6,398 nt of DNA. It comes from Actinomycetes bacterium (GTDB lineage Bacteria > Actinomycetota > Acidimicrobiia > Acidimicrobiales > RAAP-2). The stretch is from contig JAJYWG010000097.1 in the NCBI GenBank assembly GCA_021791615.1, positions 1-6,398 on the forward strand, written 5' to 3'. Shown here in pieces: positions 1 to 5,591 of this stretch. Within the stretch, counting starts at the first letter, position 1. The number at the start of each line of letters is the position of its first letter. A program made the translations under genes and the position numbers. Under the pieces are notes generated by a model. It searched no databases. It saw only the letters and a list, made by a program, of their open reading frames with translations, and had not been told where the DNA came from.

Positions 1-42
1 GGCCTGCCTCCTCGGAACCACCGCTCAGCTTTCGGCGCGCTG

Positions 43-116
43 GCATGGAACTACCCCTTCCGGTCTCGGGCGCCAGCCCGAGAGTCACCCGGTCCGGCGC
101 GCTCGCTGTTCCATGC
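43..116. repeat. Nested inverted repeat upstream of the transporter operon
   Basis: Two inverted repeats are nested here. The outer arms are GCATGGAAC at 43-51 and its exact reverse complement GTTCCATGC at 108-116. The inner one is a perfect 8-bp stem, TCTCGGGC at 64-71 and GCCCGAGA at 76-83, with a 4-base loop. In addition, the 9-mer CGGCGCGCT occurs as a direct repeat at 33-41 and 95-103, just outside and just inside the outer arms. No T-run follows the inner hairpin, so a classical intrinsic terminator is not supported. The structure lies 52-109 bases before the two possible starts of the ABC ATPase gene, so a folded 5' leader or a dyad operator is possible. The repeats are seen directly; the function is inference. 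Confidence 0.5.
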
Positions 117-224
117 TGACTTGGGCAGCGAGCACCCAGCGCCTCGCGCGGCCGCGTCGAGGCGGCGGTGAGCACGCGCGACCGGACAGGACCGGAGGGG
201 AGACCCGGTGGGGACGATCGAACG

Positions 225-1142
225 ATGCCGTTGGCGGTCGACCTGCAGGGTGTGCGCAAGAGCTTCGGTGCTGTCCACGCGGTGAAGGGGATCGACCTCG
301 CCGTCCGGCCGGGTGAGGTCGTCGCGTTCCTCGGCCCCAACGGGGCGGGCAAGACCTCGACGATCGACATGATCCTCGGCCTGTCCCGGCCGAGTGCCGG
401 CGAGGTCGAGGTGTACGGCATGGCCCCACGCCAGGCGATCTGCAGAGGTCTCGTCTCGGCGGTCATGCAGAGCGGTGGCCTGCTCAAAGACTTCACGGTG
501 GCCGAGACCGTGGACTTCACGGCCAGGCTGTTCGCGATGAGCCGTCCCGTTGCCGAGGTCCTCGAACGTGCCGGGATCGCCGGTATCGCCGGGCGCCGTG
601 TCGCCAAGTGCTCGGGGGGCGAGCAGCAACGGCTGCGATTCGCCATGGCGCTGCTGCCCGACCCCGAGCTGCTCATCTTGGACGAGCCCACCCAGGGCAT
701 GGACGTGGAAGGCCGCCGTGACTTCTGGCAAGCGATCCGCCACGATGCCGCGCAGGGCCGCACGATCGTCTTCGCCACCCACTACCTCGAAGAAGCCGAC
801 GCGTACGCGGATCGGATCGTGGTGATCCACAAGGGCGAGATCGTCGCGGATGGCACCGCGGCGCAGGTCAAGGCCCTGGCGTCGGGCCGCACCGTGAGAG
901 CCACCCTGCCCGGCGCGGACGAGGCTGTCCTTCGGGCGGTCCCCGGAGCACAGGGCGTCGAGGTGCGCGGTGACACCGTGTTGATCCATGCCGCCGATAC
1001 CGACACGGTCGCCCGCCACCTGTTGAACAACACCGCAGCACACGACGTCGAGATCACCGCCCGGGGGCTCGAAGAGGCATTCCTCGCCTTGACCGGTAAC
1101 GCCGACAACAGCCTTGGCGCCCCGACAGGAAAACAGCGATGA
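225..1142 (+). CDS. ABC transporter ATP-binding protein (DrrA/CcmA-like, ABC-2 exporter type)
   Basis: This is the nucleotide-binding subunit that should power the permease encoded next, using ATP hydrolysis at the inner face of the membrane. From the ATG at 225 it has 305 residues. The motifs are in the expected order: Walker A GPNGAGKTS at 37-45, Q-loop Gln82, signature CSGGEQQR at 129-136, Walker B LLILDE at 149-154 with catalytic Glu154, D-loop GMDV, and H-loop His186. Residues from about 210 form a DUF4162-like C-terminal extension typical of drug-export ATPases. The signature begins with Cys instead of the usual Leu. An in-frame GTG at 168 would add 19 residues and has a GAGG ribosome site 5 bases upstream. 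I prefer 225 because codons 168-224 have weaker G/C bias and family members start close to this point. The stop overlaps the permease start (ATGA), suggesting translational coupling. The exported substrate is unknown. Confidence 0.95.
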   Translation: MPLAVDLQGVRKSFGAVHAVKGIDLAVRPGEVVAFLGPNGAGKTSTIDMILGLSRPSAGEVEVYGMAPRQAICRGLVSAVMQSGGLLKDFTVAETVDFTARLFAMSRPVAEVLERAGIAGIAGRRVAKCSGGEQQRLRFAMALLPDPELLILDEPTQGMDVEGRRDFWQAIRHDAAQGRTIVFATHYLEEADAYADRIVVIHKGEIVADGTAAQVKALASGRTVRATLPGADEAVLRAVPGAQGVEVRGDTVLIHAADTDTVARHLLNNTAAHDVEITARGLEEAFLALTGNADNSLGAPTGKQR

Positions 1143-1945
1143 CCGCTACCTCGACGACCGCTACCTCGACCAGCGTGGCCGAGCGCAGGACCCCGCCGCT
1201 GGGAGGCTTCAGCGTGGCGATCCTGCGCTTGGAGGTCCGCCGCCTGTTGCGTAACCGGCGCACGATGATCTTCACCCTGATCGCCCCTGTGCTGTTCTTC
1301 TTGGTCTTCGGGCTGAACGCCGCATATGCGAACAAGCGAGCCGGGCACGGCAACGTCTCGGCGTTCATCATGATCTCCATGGCCCTCTACGGGGCGGTGC
1401 TCGCCACCACCAGCGGGGGCGCGATGGTCTCGGTGGAACGCGCCCAGGGGTGGAGCCGCCAACTGCGGATTACCCCGCTGTCGCCGGTCGCCTACATCGC
1501 GATCAAGATGCTTACCTCGCTCGTGCTCGGGCTCGCCTCGGTCCTGGTCGTCTATGCGGCCGGGGTCATCGTCGGCAAGCCGTCGATGCCGATCTACTTG
1601 TGGGTCCTCACCGGGGCGTGCGTGTGGATCGGGTCGCTGCTCTTCGCCGCCTTCGGGCTGTTCGTCGGCTACCTGCTGCCTTCGGAGAACGTGATGCAGG
1701 TGATCGGCTTCGTGCTGATGCTCTTCTCCTTCGGAGGAGGCCTGTTCATCCCCCTGAGCCAGTTCTCGTCGGGACTTCGCACCGCAGCAGAGCTCACCCC
1801 GCTCTATGGGCTCAACGAGCTCGTCCACCACCCCCTCGTCGGCGGTGCCTTCGACTGGGCGTGGGCGGCCAGCCTGATGGTATGGCTGGCGGTCTTCGTC
1901 GGGGGGGCGATCTGGCGGTTCCGTCGTGACACGGCCCGGGTGTGA
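1139..1945 (+). CDS. ABC-2 type transporter permease
   Basis: This 268-residue membrane protein is the transmembrane partner of the preceding ATPase. Hydrophobic segments lie near residues 42-60, 74-94, 120-145, 152-178, 184-206 and 238-258, giving the six-helix layout of ABC-2 family permeases. Between segments 2 and 3 is the cytoplasmic ERAQGW motif (100-105), the family's conserved contact region with the ATPase. The N-terminus before the first helix is cytoplasmic and basic (RRLLRNRR). It begins with a Thr/Ser/Ala stretch encoded by a 15-bp tandem duplication. The ATG at 1139 overlaps the ATPase stop by 4 bases. With a single permease gene, the working transporter is probably a homodimer of permeases with two ATPases, unlike LnrLMN, which has two different permeases. 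Efflux of a membrane-active compound or antibiotic is the likely role, inferred from family and context only. Confidence 0.93.
   Translation: MTATSTTATSTSVAERRTPPLGGFSVAILRLEVRRLLRNRRTMIFTLIAPVLFFLVFGLNAAYANKRAGHGNVSAFIMISMALYGAVLATTSGGAMVSVERAQGWSRQLRITPLSPVAYIAIKMLTSLVLGLASVLVVYAAGVIVGKPSMPIYLWVLTGACVWIGSLLFAAFGLFVGYLLPSENVMQVIGFVLMLFSFGGGLFIPLSQFSSGLRTAAELTPLYGLNELVHHPLVGGAFDWAWAASLMVWLAVFVGGAIWRFRRDTARV
1142..1171 (+). repeat. 15-bp tandem duplication in the permease N-terminus
   Basis: Codons 2-6 and 7-11 of the permease are near-identical 15-base units, ACCGCTACCTCGACG then ACCGCTACCTCGACC, differing only at the last base. They encode Thr-Ala-Thr-Ser-Thr twice. The duplication keeps frame and sits immediately after the ATGA coupling site, in a part of the protein that is likely disordered. 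It could come from slippage and be variable between strains. Confidence 0.85.
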
Positions 1946-1946
1946 A

Positions 1947-1959
1947 GGCGTGAGACGCC
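1947..1959 (+). other. Small hairpin between permease and kinase genes
   Basis: GGCGT at 1947-1951 and ACGCC at 1955-1959 form a perfect 5-bp stem with a 3-base loop, starting 2 bases after the permease stop codon. No T-run follows. It could modulate mRNA stability or the transporter-to-kinase expression ratio, but a stem this short can arise by chance in GC-rich DNA. Confidence 0.25.
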
Positions 1960-2027
1960 AGGCAAGCGACGACAAGACCGCTCCCGGACATGGGTGCTCT
2001 GCAACGAATGCTCGTAGCGTATGGGGC

Positions 2028-3218
2028 GTGCCCGAAGACCAGCTTCCGAGCCCGGACGGGTGGGGTCGGTCGTTGCCCGCCAGGCTGTCGGTGGCAGTCT
2101 GGCTGGGCTTCATCGCCTACCCCTTGGCGGCCACCTACAGCGACGCGCGCGACACCACGCTCCACCTGGTCGTGGTCAGCGCCGTCGCCGCCGTCTTCAG
2201 CGCCGCCTACCTCGCCTTCTGCGCCCTGCCCGATCCCACCCGCGCCCGGATGGATCGATTGTTGGTGGTGGCGGTGGCGGCGGTCCTCGTCGGAGCGGTC
2301 AGCTTCCTGGTCGTCTATGACCGGCCGGAGTGGGTCTATTCCTACGTGTACTGCCTATGGCCGGCGATCGTCGCCCTCGGTGGCAGAGCTTGGCCCGCCG
2401 CGCTTCTCGCCGGTCTCGCCATCAGTGTGGGGGCCGCCACCGGCCTGAGTGGGACGAACCTGGTGTCGGTCGCGGTCGTGGTCCTCGGCGTCGGTGCCGG
2501 CGTCTACGGGGTGACCCGGCTGGTGGCGGCCAACGAGACGCTGCGCCGGGCCCAGGCCGACCAGGCGGCTGCGGCGGTCGCCGAGGAGAGGCTGCGTTTC
2601 GCCCGGGACCTCCACGAGCTGCTCAGCCATTCCCTGTCGGTGATCGCCCTGAAGAGCCAGGTCGCCTCCCGATTGGTCGCCGATCAACCCGGCCGGGCAG
2701 CCACGGAGATGGCCGACATCGAGCAGATCACGCGCCAGGCTCTCCACGAGGTCCGTGACGCGGTGAGCGGCTATCGCCGGCCCTCTCTGGCCGTCGAGAT
2801 CCAAGGAGCGCGCCGGGCGCTGGGCGCAGCGGGCATCGCCCTGCGAGAATGCCTGGGCCAGCCAGACATGCCCTGCGGAGTCGAGGCCCCGCTGGCTTGG
2901 GCGTTGCGCGAAGGCGTCACCAACGTCATCCGCCACAGCCGAGCATCGACCTGCACGATCAGCCTCGACCTGAGCGCCCGAGAAGCGACCCTGACCGTCG
3001 CCGACGACGGCATCGGCCCAGCCGACCACGGCCCGGCGGCGCCTGCAGGCAACGGCCTGCGAGGCCTCGCGGAGCGCGTCAACGTGATTGGCGGGACCCT
3101 CGACACGAAGGTAGGCGCCGAGGGCGGCTTCCTCCTCTCGGTGTCGGTCCCCTTGCCCGCCGGGCTCTCAGCGACCTCCCCGCCGGCGTCGCGCTCGGTC
3201 ACCGGCGCCGCGCCATGA
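2028..3218 (+). CDS. Membrane sensor histidine kinase (DesK/NarX class, HisKA_3)
   Basis: This is the sensor kinase of the two-component pair with the next gene. From the GTG at 2028 it has 396 residues. Six hydrophobic segments lie near 19-35, 45-67, 78-97, 105-119, 122-140 and 145-166, with only short loops between them, so sensing probably occurs within the membrane. A basic/Ala-rich linker leads to the HisKA_3 dimerisation domain, with RDLHELLSHSLS and phosphoacceptor His196. The HATPase domain follows: N-box REGVTNVIRHS near 295-305, G1 box ADDGIG near 325-330 and G2 box GNGLRGL near 341-347. A frame-open GTG at 1926 (or 1950) would give up to 430 residues. I reject these because codons before 2028 have clearly weaker G/C bias at third positions and the added peptide is not family-like. 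The stop overlaps the regulator start by ATGA. The architecture matches DesK, YvfT and LnrJ-type kinases; the signal is unknown. Confidence 0.93.
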   Translation: MPEDQLPSPDGWGRSLPARLSVAVWLGFIAYPLAATYSDARDTTLHLVVVSAVAAVFSAAYLAFCALPDPTRARMDRLLVVAVAAVLVGAVSFLVVYDRPEWVYSYVYCLWPAIVALGGRAWPAALLAGLAISVGAATGLSGTNLVSVAVVVLGVGAGVYGVTRLVAANETLRRAQADQAAAAVAEERLRFARDLHELLSHSLSVIALKSQVASRLVADQPGRAATEMADIEQITRQALHEVRDAVSGYRRPSLAVEIQGARRALGAAGIALRECLGQPDMPCGVEAPLAWALREGVTNVIRHSRASTCTISLDLSAREATLTVADDGIGPADHGPAAPAGNGLRGLAERVNVIGGTLDTKVGAEGGFLLSVSVPLPAGLSATSPPASRSVTGAAP

Positions 3219-3850
3219 TCCGCGTTCTGCTCGTCGAAGACCAGGTGATGATGCGCGAAGCGCTCGCCACGCTCCTGTCCCTCGAGCCCGACATCGAGGT
3301 GGTGGCGCAGGTGTCCAGCGGAGCACACGTCCTCCCCGCGGCCAGACGCAGCAATCCCGACGTCGCCCTGATCGACATCGAGATGCCCGACGGTGACGGC
3401 CTAGATGCCGCGGCCGAGCTTCGCCGGGAGCTGCCAGCGATCAAGGTCTTGATCGTCACCGCGTTCGGGCGGCCCGGCTTCCTGCGCCGTGCCATGGACA
3501 GCGGCGCATCGGGCTACCTCCTCAAGGACCGCCCCTCAAGAGAGCTTGCCGCCGCCATTCGCCGGGCTCTCGCCGGCGACACCGTCGTCGACCCCGAGCT
3601 CGCCCTCGCGGCGCTCACCGCAGGAGACAACCCGCTCACTCCCAAGGAGCTTGAGGTCCTCTGCGCGGCACGAGACCAAGCGACGGTCGCCGACATCGCC
3701 GAGGTGCTGCACCTGTCGGGAGGAACCGTCAAGAACCACCTGTCGGTCGTCATCAACAAGCTCGGGGCACGCAACCGTTCCGACGCCGTACGCATCGCCC
3801 AAGACCAAGGATGGCTCGCCCCGCCGCCAGCCCGGCGCTCGGCGCGCTAG
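3215..3850 (+). CDS. NarL/LuxR-family response regulator
   Basis: This 211-residue DNA-binding regulator is the likely phosphorylation target of the preceding kinase. The receiver domain occupies about residues 1-118: acidic pocket Glu8-Asp9, phosphoacceptor Asp54 in LIDIEMPDGDG, Thr82 and Lys104 (YLLKD). The C-terminal LuxR-type helix-turn-helix spans about 138-196, with LTPKELEVL and a recognition-helix region around LSGGTVKNHLSVVINKL. All residues needed for phosphotransfer are present. The start is the ATG at 3215, which overlaps the kinase stop as ATGA. The frame stays open upstream to 2849, but that extension lies inside the kinase gene and is not real. In related DesR, YvfU and LnrK systems the regulator activates the adjacent transporter genes; control of the region upstream of 225 is therefore the simplest inference. 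No operator was identified with certainty. Confidence 0.95.
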   Translation: MIRVLLVEDQVMMREALATLLSLEPDIEVVAQVSSGAHVLPAARRSNPDVALIDIEMPDGDGLDAAAELRRELPAIKVLIVTAFGRPGFLRRAMDSGASGYLLKDRPSRELAAAIRRALAGDTVVDPELALAALTAGDNPLTPKELEVLCAARDQATVADIAEVLHLSGGTVKNHLSVVINKLGARNRSDAVRIAQDQGWLAPPPARRSAR

Positions 3851-3860
3851 AGCCAAACAG

Positions 3861-3882
3861 GGCGCAACTCTGGGGCTGCGCC
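3861..3882 (+). terminator. Possible hairpin terminator after the regulator gene
   Basis: GGCGCA at 3861-3866 and TGCGCC at 3877-3882 form a perfect 6-bp GC-rich stem with a 10-base loop, beginning 11 bases after the regulator's TAG stop. There is no T-run, as is common for actinobacterial hairpin terminators, but that also makes it hard to tell from chance. It is placed correctly for the end of the four-gene operon. Confidence 0.3.
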
Positions 3883-4314
3883 GGATCCATTCCCGGGGTT
3901 CAGCGGCGACGCGTCGAGCCACGGACCCGCCACTGGAGTGGTCATCGTCAGCTTCAGGGCCAAGCTCGTCTCCGAAAACGCCTGACGAGTTCCGGCGGTG
4001 CGCCCGATGACGGTGGGGTGACCGGGCACTGGGCAGGCGCAGTCGGCCCCGCTGCCCGTGCATCTCGCCGGCGTTGGTCGGACAGTGAGTGACACCGGGT
4101 CATGGACGGAATGCACCGCATCGCTCGGGCGCTGATGGAGGGCAGAGCGGAGATCGAAGCAGTCCATCTTTGCGGCTCGCCGCTGGGACCGGGCTACCGA
4201 AGCTGCCAACCGGACGACTTTCCCTGCTGTCCCGCCACCACGGGGAACTTCCCGCTGAAGAGTTCCGCACCCTCCAGGTTGGCGTCGGGTGGTGTGAGCC
4301 GGCGTCGGGCGGTG
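3883..4314. other. Intergenic stretch without a supported gene
   Basis: I find no reading frame here with both a plausible start and a recognisable protein. The frames that stay open on either strand have Arg/Pro/Ser-rich translations typical of GC-rich shadows. The one structure that stands out is an imperfect hairpin at 4026-4061: GCAC plus GGGCAG (with a bulged T between them) pair with CTGCCC plus GTGC around a 15-base loop. It has no T-run. Because the neighbouring sequence holds gene remnants, this stretch may be more degraded DNA from the same event, but that is inference. Confidence 0.5.
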
Positions 4315-4320
4315 TCAGCT
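4281..4320. repeat. 20-bp imperfect tandem repeat at the 3' end of the SDR remnant
   Basis: Positions 4281-4300 and 4301-4320 are two adjacent 20-base units matching at 17 of 20 positions; each begins GGCGTCGGG and continues with GGTGT. The second unit contains the SDR remnant's stop codon (minus strand, 4315-4317) and the first base triplet of its last codon. The repeat therefore marks the boundary between remnant and flank. It could be slippage or a scar from rearrangement. Confidence 0.75.
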
Positions 4321-4545
4321 GTTGACGATTATGCCGCCGTTGACGTGCAGGACCTGCCCGGTGATGTAGGAGGCGTCCTGGCTGGCCAGGGGGGCGACCT
4401 CGGCGAGTTGTCCAGGGCGCCCGAGTGGAACGTGGCGGCCGAATTCGCCGTGCTGCTCGGGCGGCAGGGATGTGTCGATGAGCGGGGTCCATATCGGTCC
4501 TGGTGCGACCGCGTTGACGCGGATGCCGTGCGAGGCGAGGGAGCG
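4315..4545 (-). pseudogene. C-terminal remnant of a short-chain dehydrogenase/reductase (SDR)
   Basis: The minus strand encodes about 76 residues that match the C-terminal third of classical NAD(P)-dependent SDR oxidoreductases. Seen are GIRVNAVAPGPIWTPLI, then HVPLGRPGQLAEVAP, then ASYITGQVLHVNGG and a natural stop at 4315-4317. The frame is open to an ATG at 4581, but the residues before RSLASHGIRVNAV do not look like an SDR. Missing are the N-terminal Rossmann glycine motif (TGxxxGIG), the NNAG motif and the catalytic Ser-Tyr-Lys, so it cannot be an active enzyme. Inside the fragment, AEVAP runs straight into LASQDAS, where the family normally has about four more residues (AYVF-like), suggesting a small in-frame deletion of about 12 bases. 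No ribosome site or promoter was recognised. This is a decayed gene fragment, probably from the YhdF/YgfF-like group of SDRs; the original substrate cannot be told. Confidence 0.8.
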
Positions 4546-4675
4546 GGGGTCATGGGTGGACACAACCAGAGGAGGCACCACGATGAAGGCCGATGGCGGC
4601 GGCGCAAGGCGTGCTGGGAGCGCTGGCAGGGCCCCCCAGTCTCTCTCCCGGACATCCGCCGACCAGCCAGTCGCA

Positions 4676-4683
4676 GGGGAGGA
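4676..4683 (+). promoter_or_regulatory. Strong ribosome binding site before the recombinase remnant
   Basis: A GGGGAGGA-like Shine-Dalgarno sequence sits about 5 bases before the ATG at 4687. It is one of the best ribosome sites in the window, yet it precedes a broken frame. This supports the view that 4687 was once a real start. Confidence 0.55.
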
Positions 4684-4686
4684 GCG

Positions 4687-4930
4687 ATGCGCCGAGTAGC
4701 CATCTACGCCAGAGTCGACGCCGTCCCCGATGCTCGGGACCGGTGGACATCCGGATCACCATGGTCGCCGCGTTCGTCCGGTGACGGGGCGGCTGGCCCG
4801 TCGCCACCACGCCGACGTCGGCCTCAGTTCTCCCCTCGAACGACCCGGCCTCGCCCGGCTGCTCGCCGACGCTCGCTGGGGCGGCTTCGACGTGGGCGTG
4901 GTCGAGCGTCGTGAGACGATCACCTCCGAT
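4687..4930 (+). pseudogene. Frameshifted serine recombinase (resolvase/invertase family) remnant
   Basis: Two frames together resemble the N-terminal catalytic domain of a serine recombinase. The ATG at 4687 starts MRRVAIYARV, the family's typical first strand, including the conserved Arg. The next residue is Asp where the catalytic Ser of the YARVS motif is expected. From 4835, in a different frame, comes LERPGLARLLADAR followed by GGFDVGVVERR, matching the family's conserved 'RPGLxxLLADARxGxFDVVVVxxLDRLSR' region. The two parts lie 148 bases apart, about 49 codons, slightly less than the usual spacing of around 60. The active-site LDRLSR segment is replaced by RETITSD. At least one frameshift, loss of the nucleophile and absence of any C-terminal DNA-binding domain make this non-functional. 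Such enzymes catalyse site-specific DNA recombination for phages, integrative elements and transposons, so it may be the trace of a lost mobile element. Identification rests on short motifs in two frames. Confidence 0.55.
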
Positions 4931-5187
4931 CCGGCCGCCGCCATCGGATCCGCGTCCGGCTGGGGGTGGTTTGTATCTACGTGATCGTCATGCGGCCACC
5001 GGGTCCCCGCCTGTTTTGGCCGTGCCGTCGCCGCATTGGCGCTCGTCGACCGCTGGGGATCGCCCTAAGCGTGGTGCTGAGTCGCAGCGGTTGGCCCCTG
5101 CCGGCTGTCGGGAGCACCGGGAGAGGTGGCCGACCTGGGACATGGCGTGCGAGCCGACGGCGCGCCTGTCATGTCCCCCTGTGCGGT
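4931..5187. other. Non-coding or degraded stretch before the small membrane protein gene
   Basis: No supported gene was found. Open frames here translate to Arg/Pro/Ser-rich strings without recognisable motifs or ribosome sites. It probably contains the promoter for the gene at 5202, but no convincing -35/-10 pair was identified. Confidence 0.5.
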
Positions 5188-5201
5188 AGGAGAATGGATG
5201 C

Positions 5202-5537
5202 ATGCGAACCGTATGGAGTGTCCTGGCTGTCCTCATTGTGGCGACCGCAGCGACGGTCGCCGTCAGGATCGGCATCCCATCATCGGCGACCAGGCTTCCT
5301 GGGCCGGTCACGGTGCCGGCCGCCACTGCAGGTCGGTCGCCCGCAGTGACACCGGCCGGAGCTGGCTCGGGCCGGAGCTTGAGCACCGGTCTGCCGGTGG
5401 AGGTGGTGACGCCCGACCGCCCGGTATCGAGCCTGCCGGCACCCATCGGCAGCGACTCACGGGAGGCCGAGCAGCTGAAGCCGACGGTCCGGCCGGCGAC
5501 GACCATCCCGCCTGCTTCCCCGGCGACCGATCGGTGA
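5202..5537 (+). CDS. Small membrane-anchored or secreted Pro/Ala/Thr-rich protein, unknown function
   Basis: I do not recognise this 111-residue protein. The ATG at 5202 has a good AGGAG ribosome site at 5188-5192, 9 bases upstream, and the frame keeps a G/C-biased third position, so it is likely a real gene. Residues 1-22 (MRTVWSVLAVLIVATAATVAVR) form an N-terminal hydrophobic segment with a leading Arg, suitable as a signal anchor or uncleaved signal peptide. I see no lipobox Cys and no Cys at all. The rest is rich in Pro, Ala, Thr, Ser and Val, lacks predicted domains and looks disordered; it would face the outside of the membrane. The stop lies 54 bases before the start of the next kinase gene in the same frame, so the two may be co-transcribed. 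A role as an accessory of that kinase is possible but purely inferred from position. Confidence 0.65.
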   Translation: MRTVWSVLAVLIVATAATVAVRIGIPSSATRLPGPVTVPAATAGRSPAVTPAGAGSGRSLSTGLPVEVVTPDRPVSSLPAPIGSDSREAEQLKPTVRPATTIPPASPATDR

Positions 5538-5591
5538 TCGAAGAGGCGGCGGCCGTCCCGGGCTGCGCCCGACTCGAGCGGGCATGTCCCT

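Noticed and set aside
51..1043. Long minus-strand open frame opposite the ABC ATPase
   Set aside because: It is antisense to a gene with complete catalytic motifs. Its translation is Arg/His/Asp/Gly-rich without recognisable domains, a typical GC-rich shadow.
782..2113. 443-codon minus-strand frame across ATPase, permease and kinase start
   Set aside because: It covers three confirmed plus-strand genes and has a low-complexity charged translation without family motifs.
2355..3029. Minus-strand 224-codon frame within the kinase gene
   Set aside because: It is antisense to HisKA_3 and HATPase motifs, with no homology recognised and no ribosome site.
2849..3214. N-terminal extension of the response regulator
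   Set aside because: The region lies inside the kinase ATPase domain. The receiver domain begins exactly at the ATG at 3215 (MIRVLLVEDQ), which overlaps the kinase stop.
3847..4209. Minus-strand 120-codon frame downstream of the regulator
   Set aside because: There is no ribosome site, no recognisable motif and no consistent codon bias; it is probably chance.
4244..4266. GGAACT/AGTTCC inverted repeat
   Set aside because: It has only a 6-bp stem with an 11-base loop, no T-run and no adjacent gene end on the plus strand, so it is too weak to call a terminator or operator.
4102..4914. 270-codon plus-strand frame through the middle region
   Set aside because: It passes antisense through the clear SDR remnant and shifts composition along its length. 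Only its MRRVAIYARV segment from 4687 is meaningful, and that has its own start and ribosome site.
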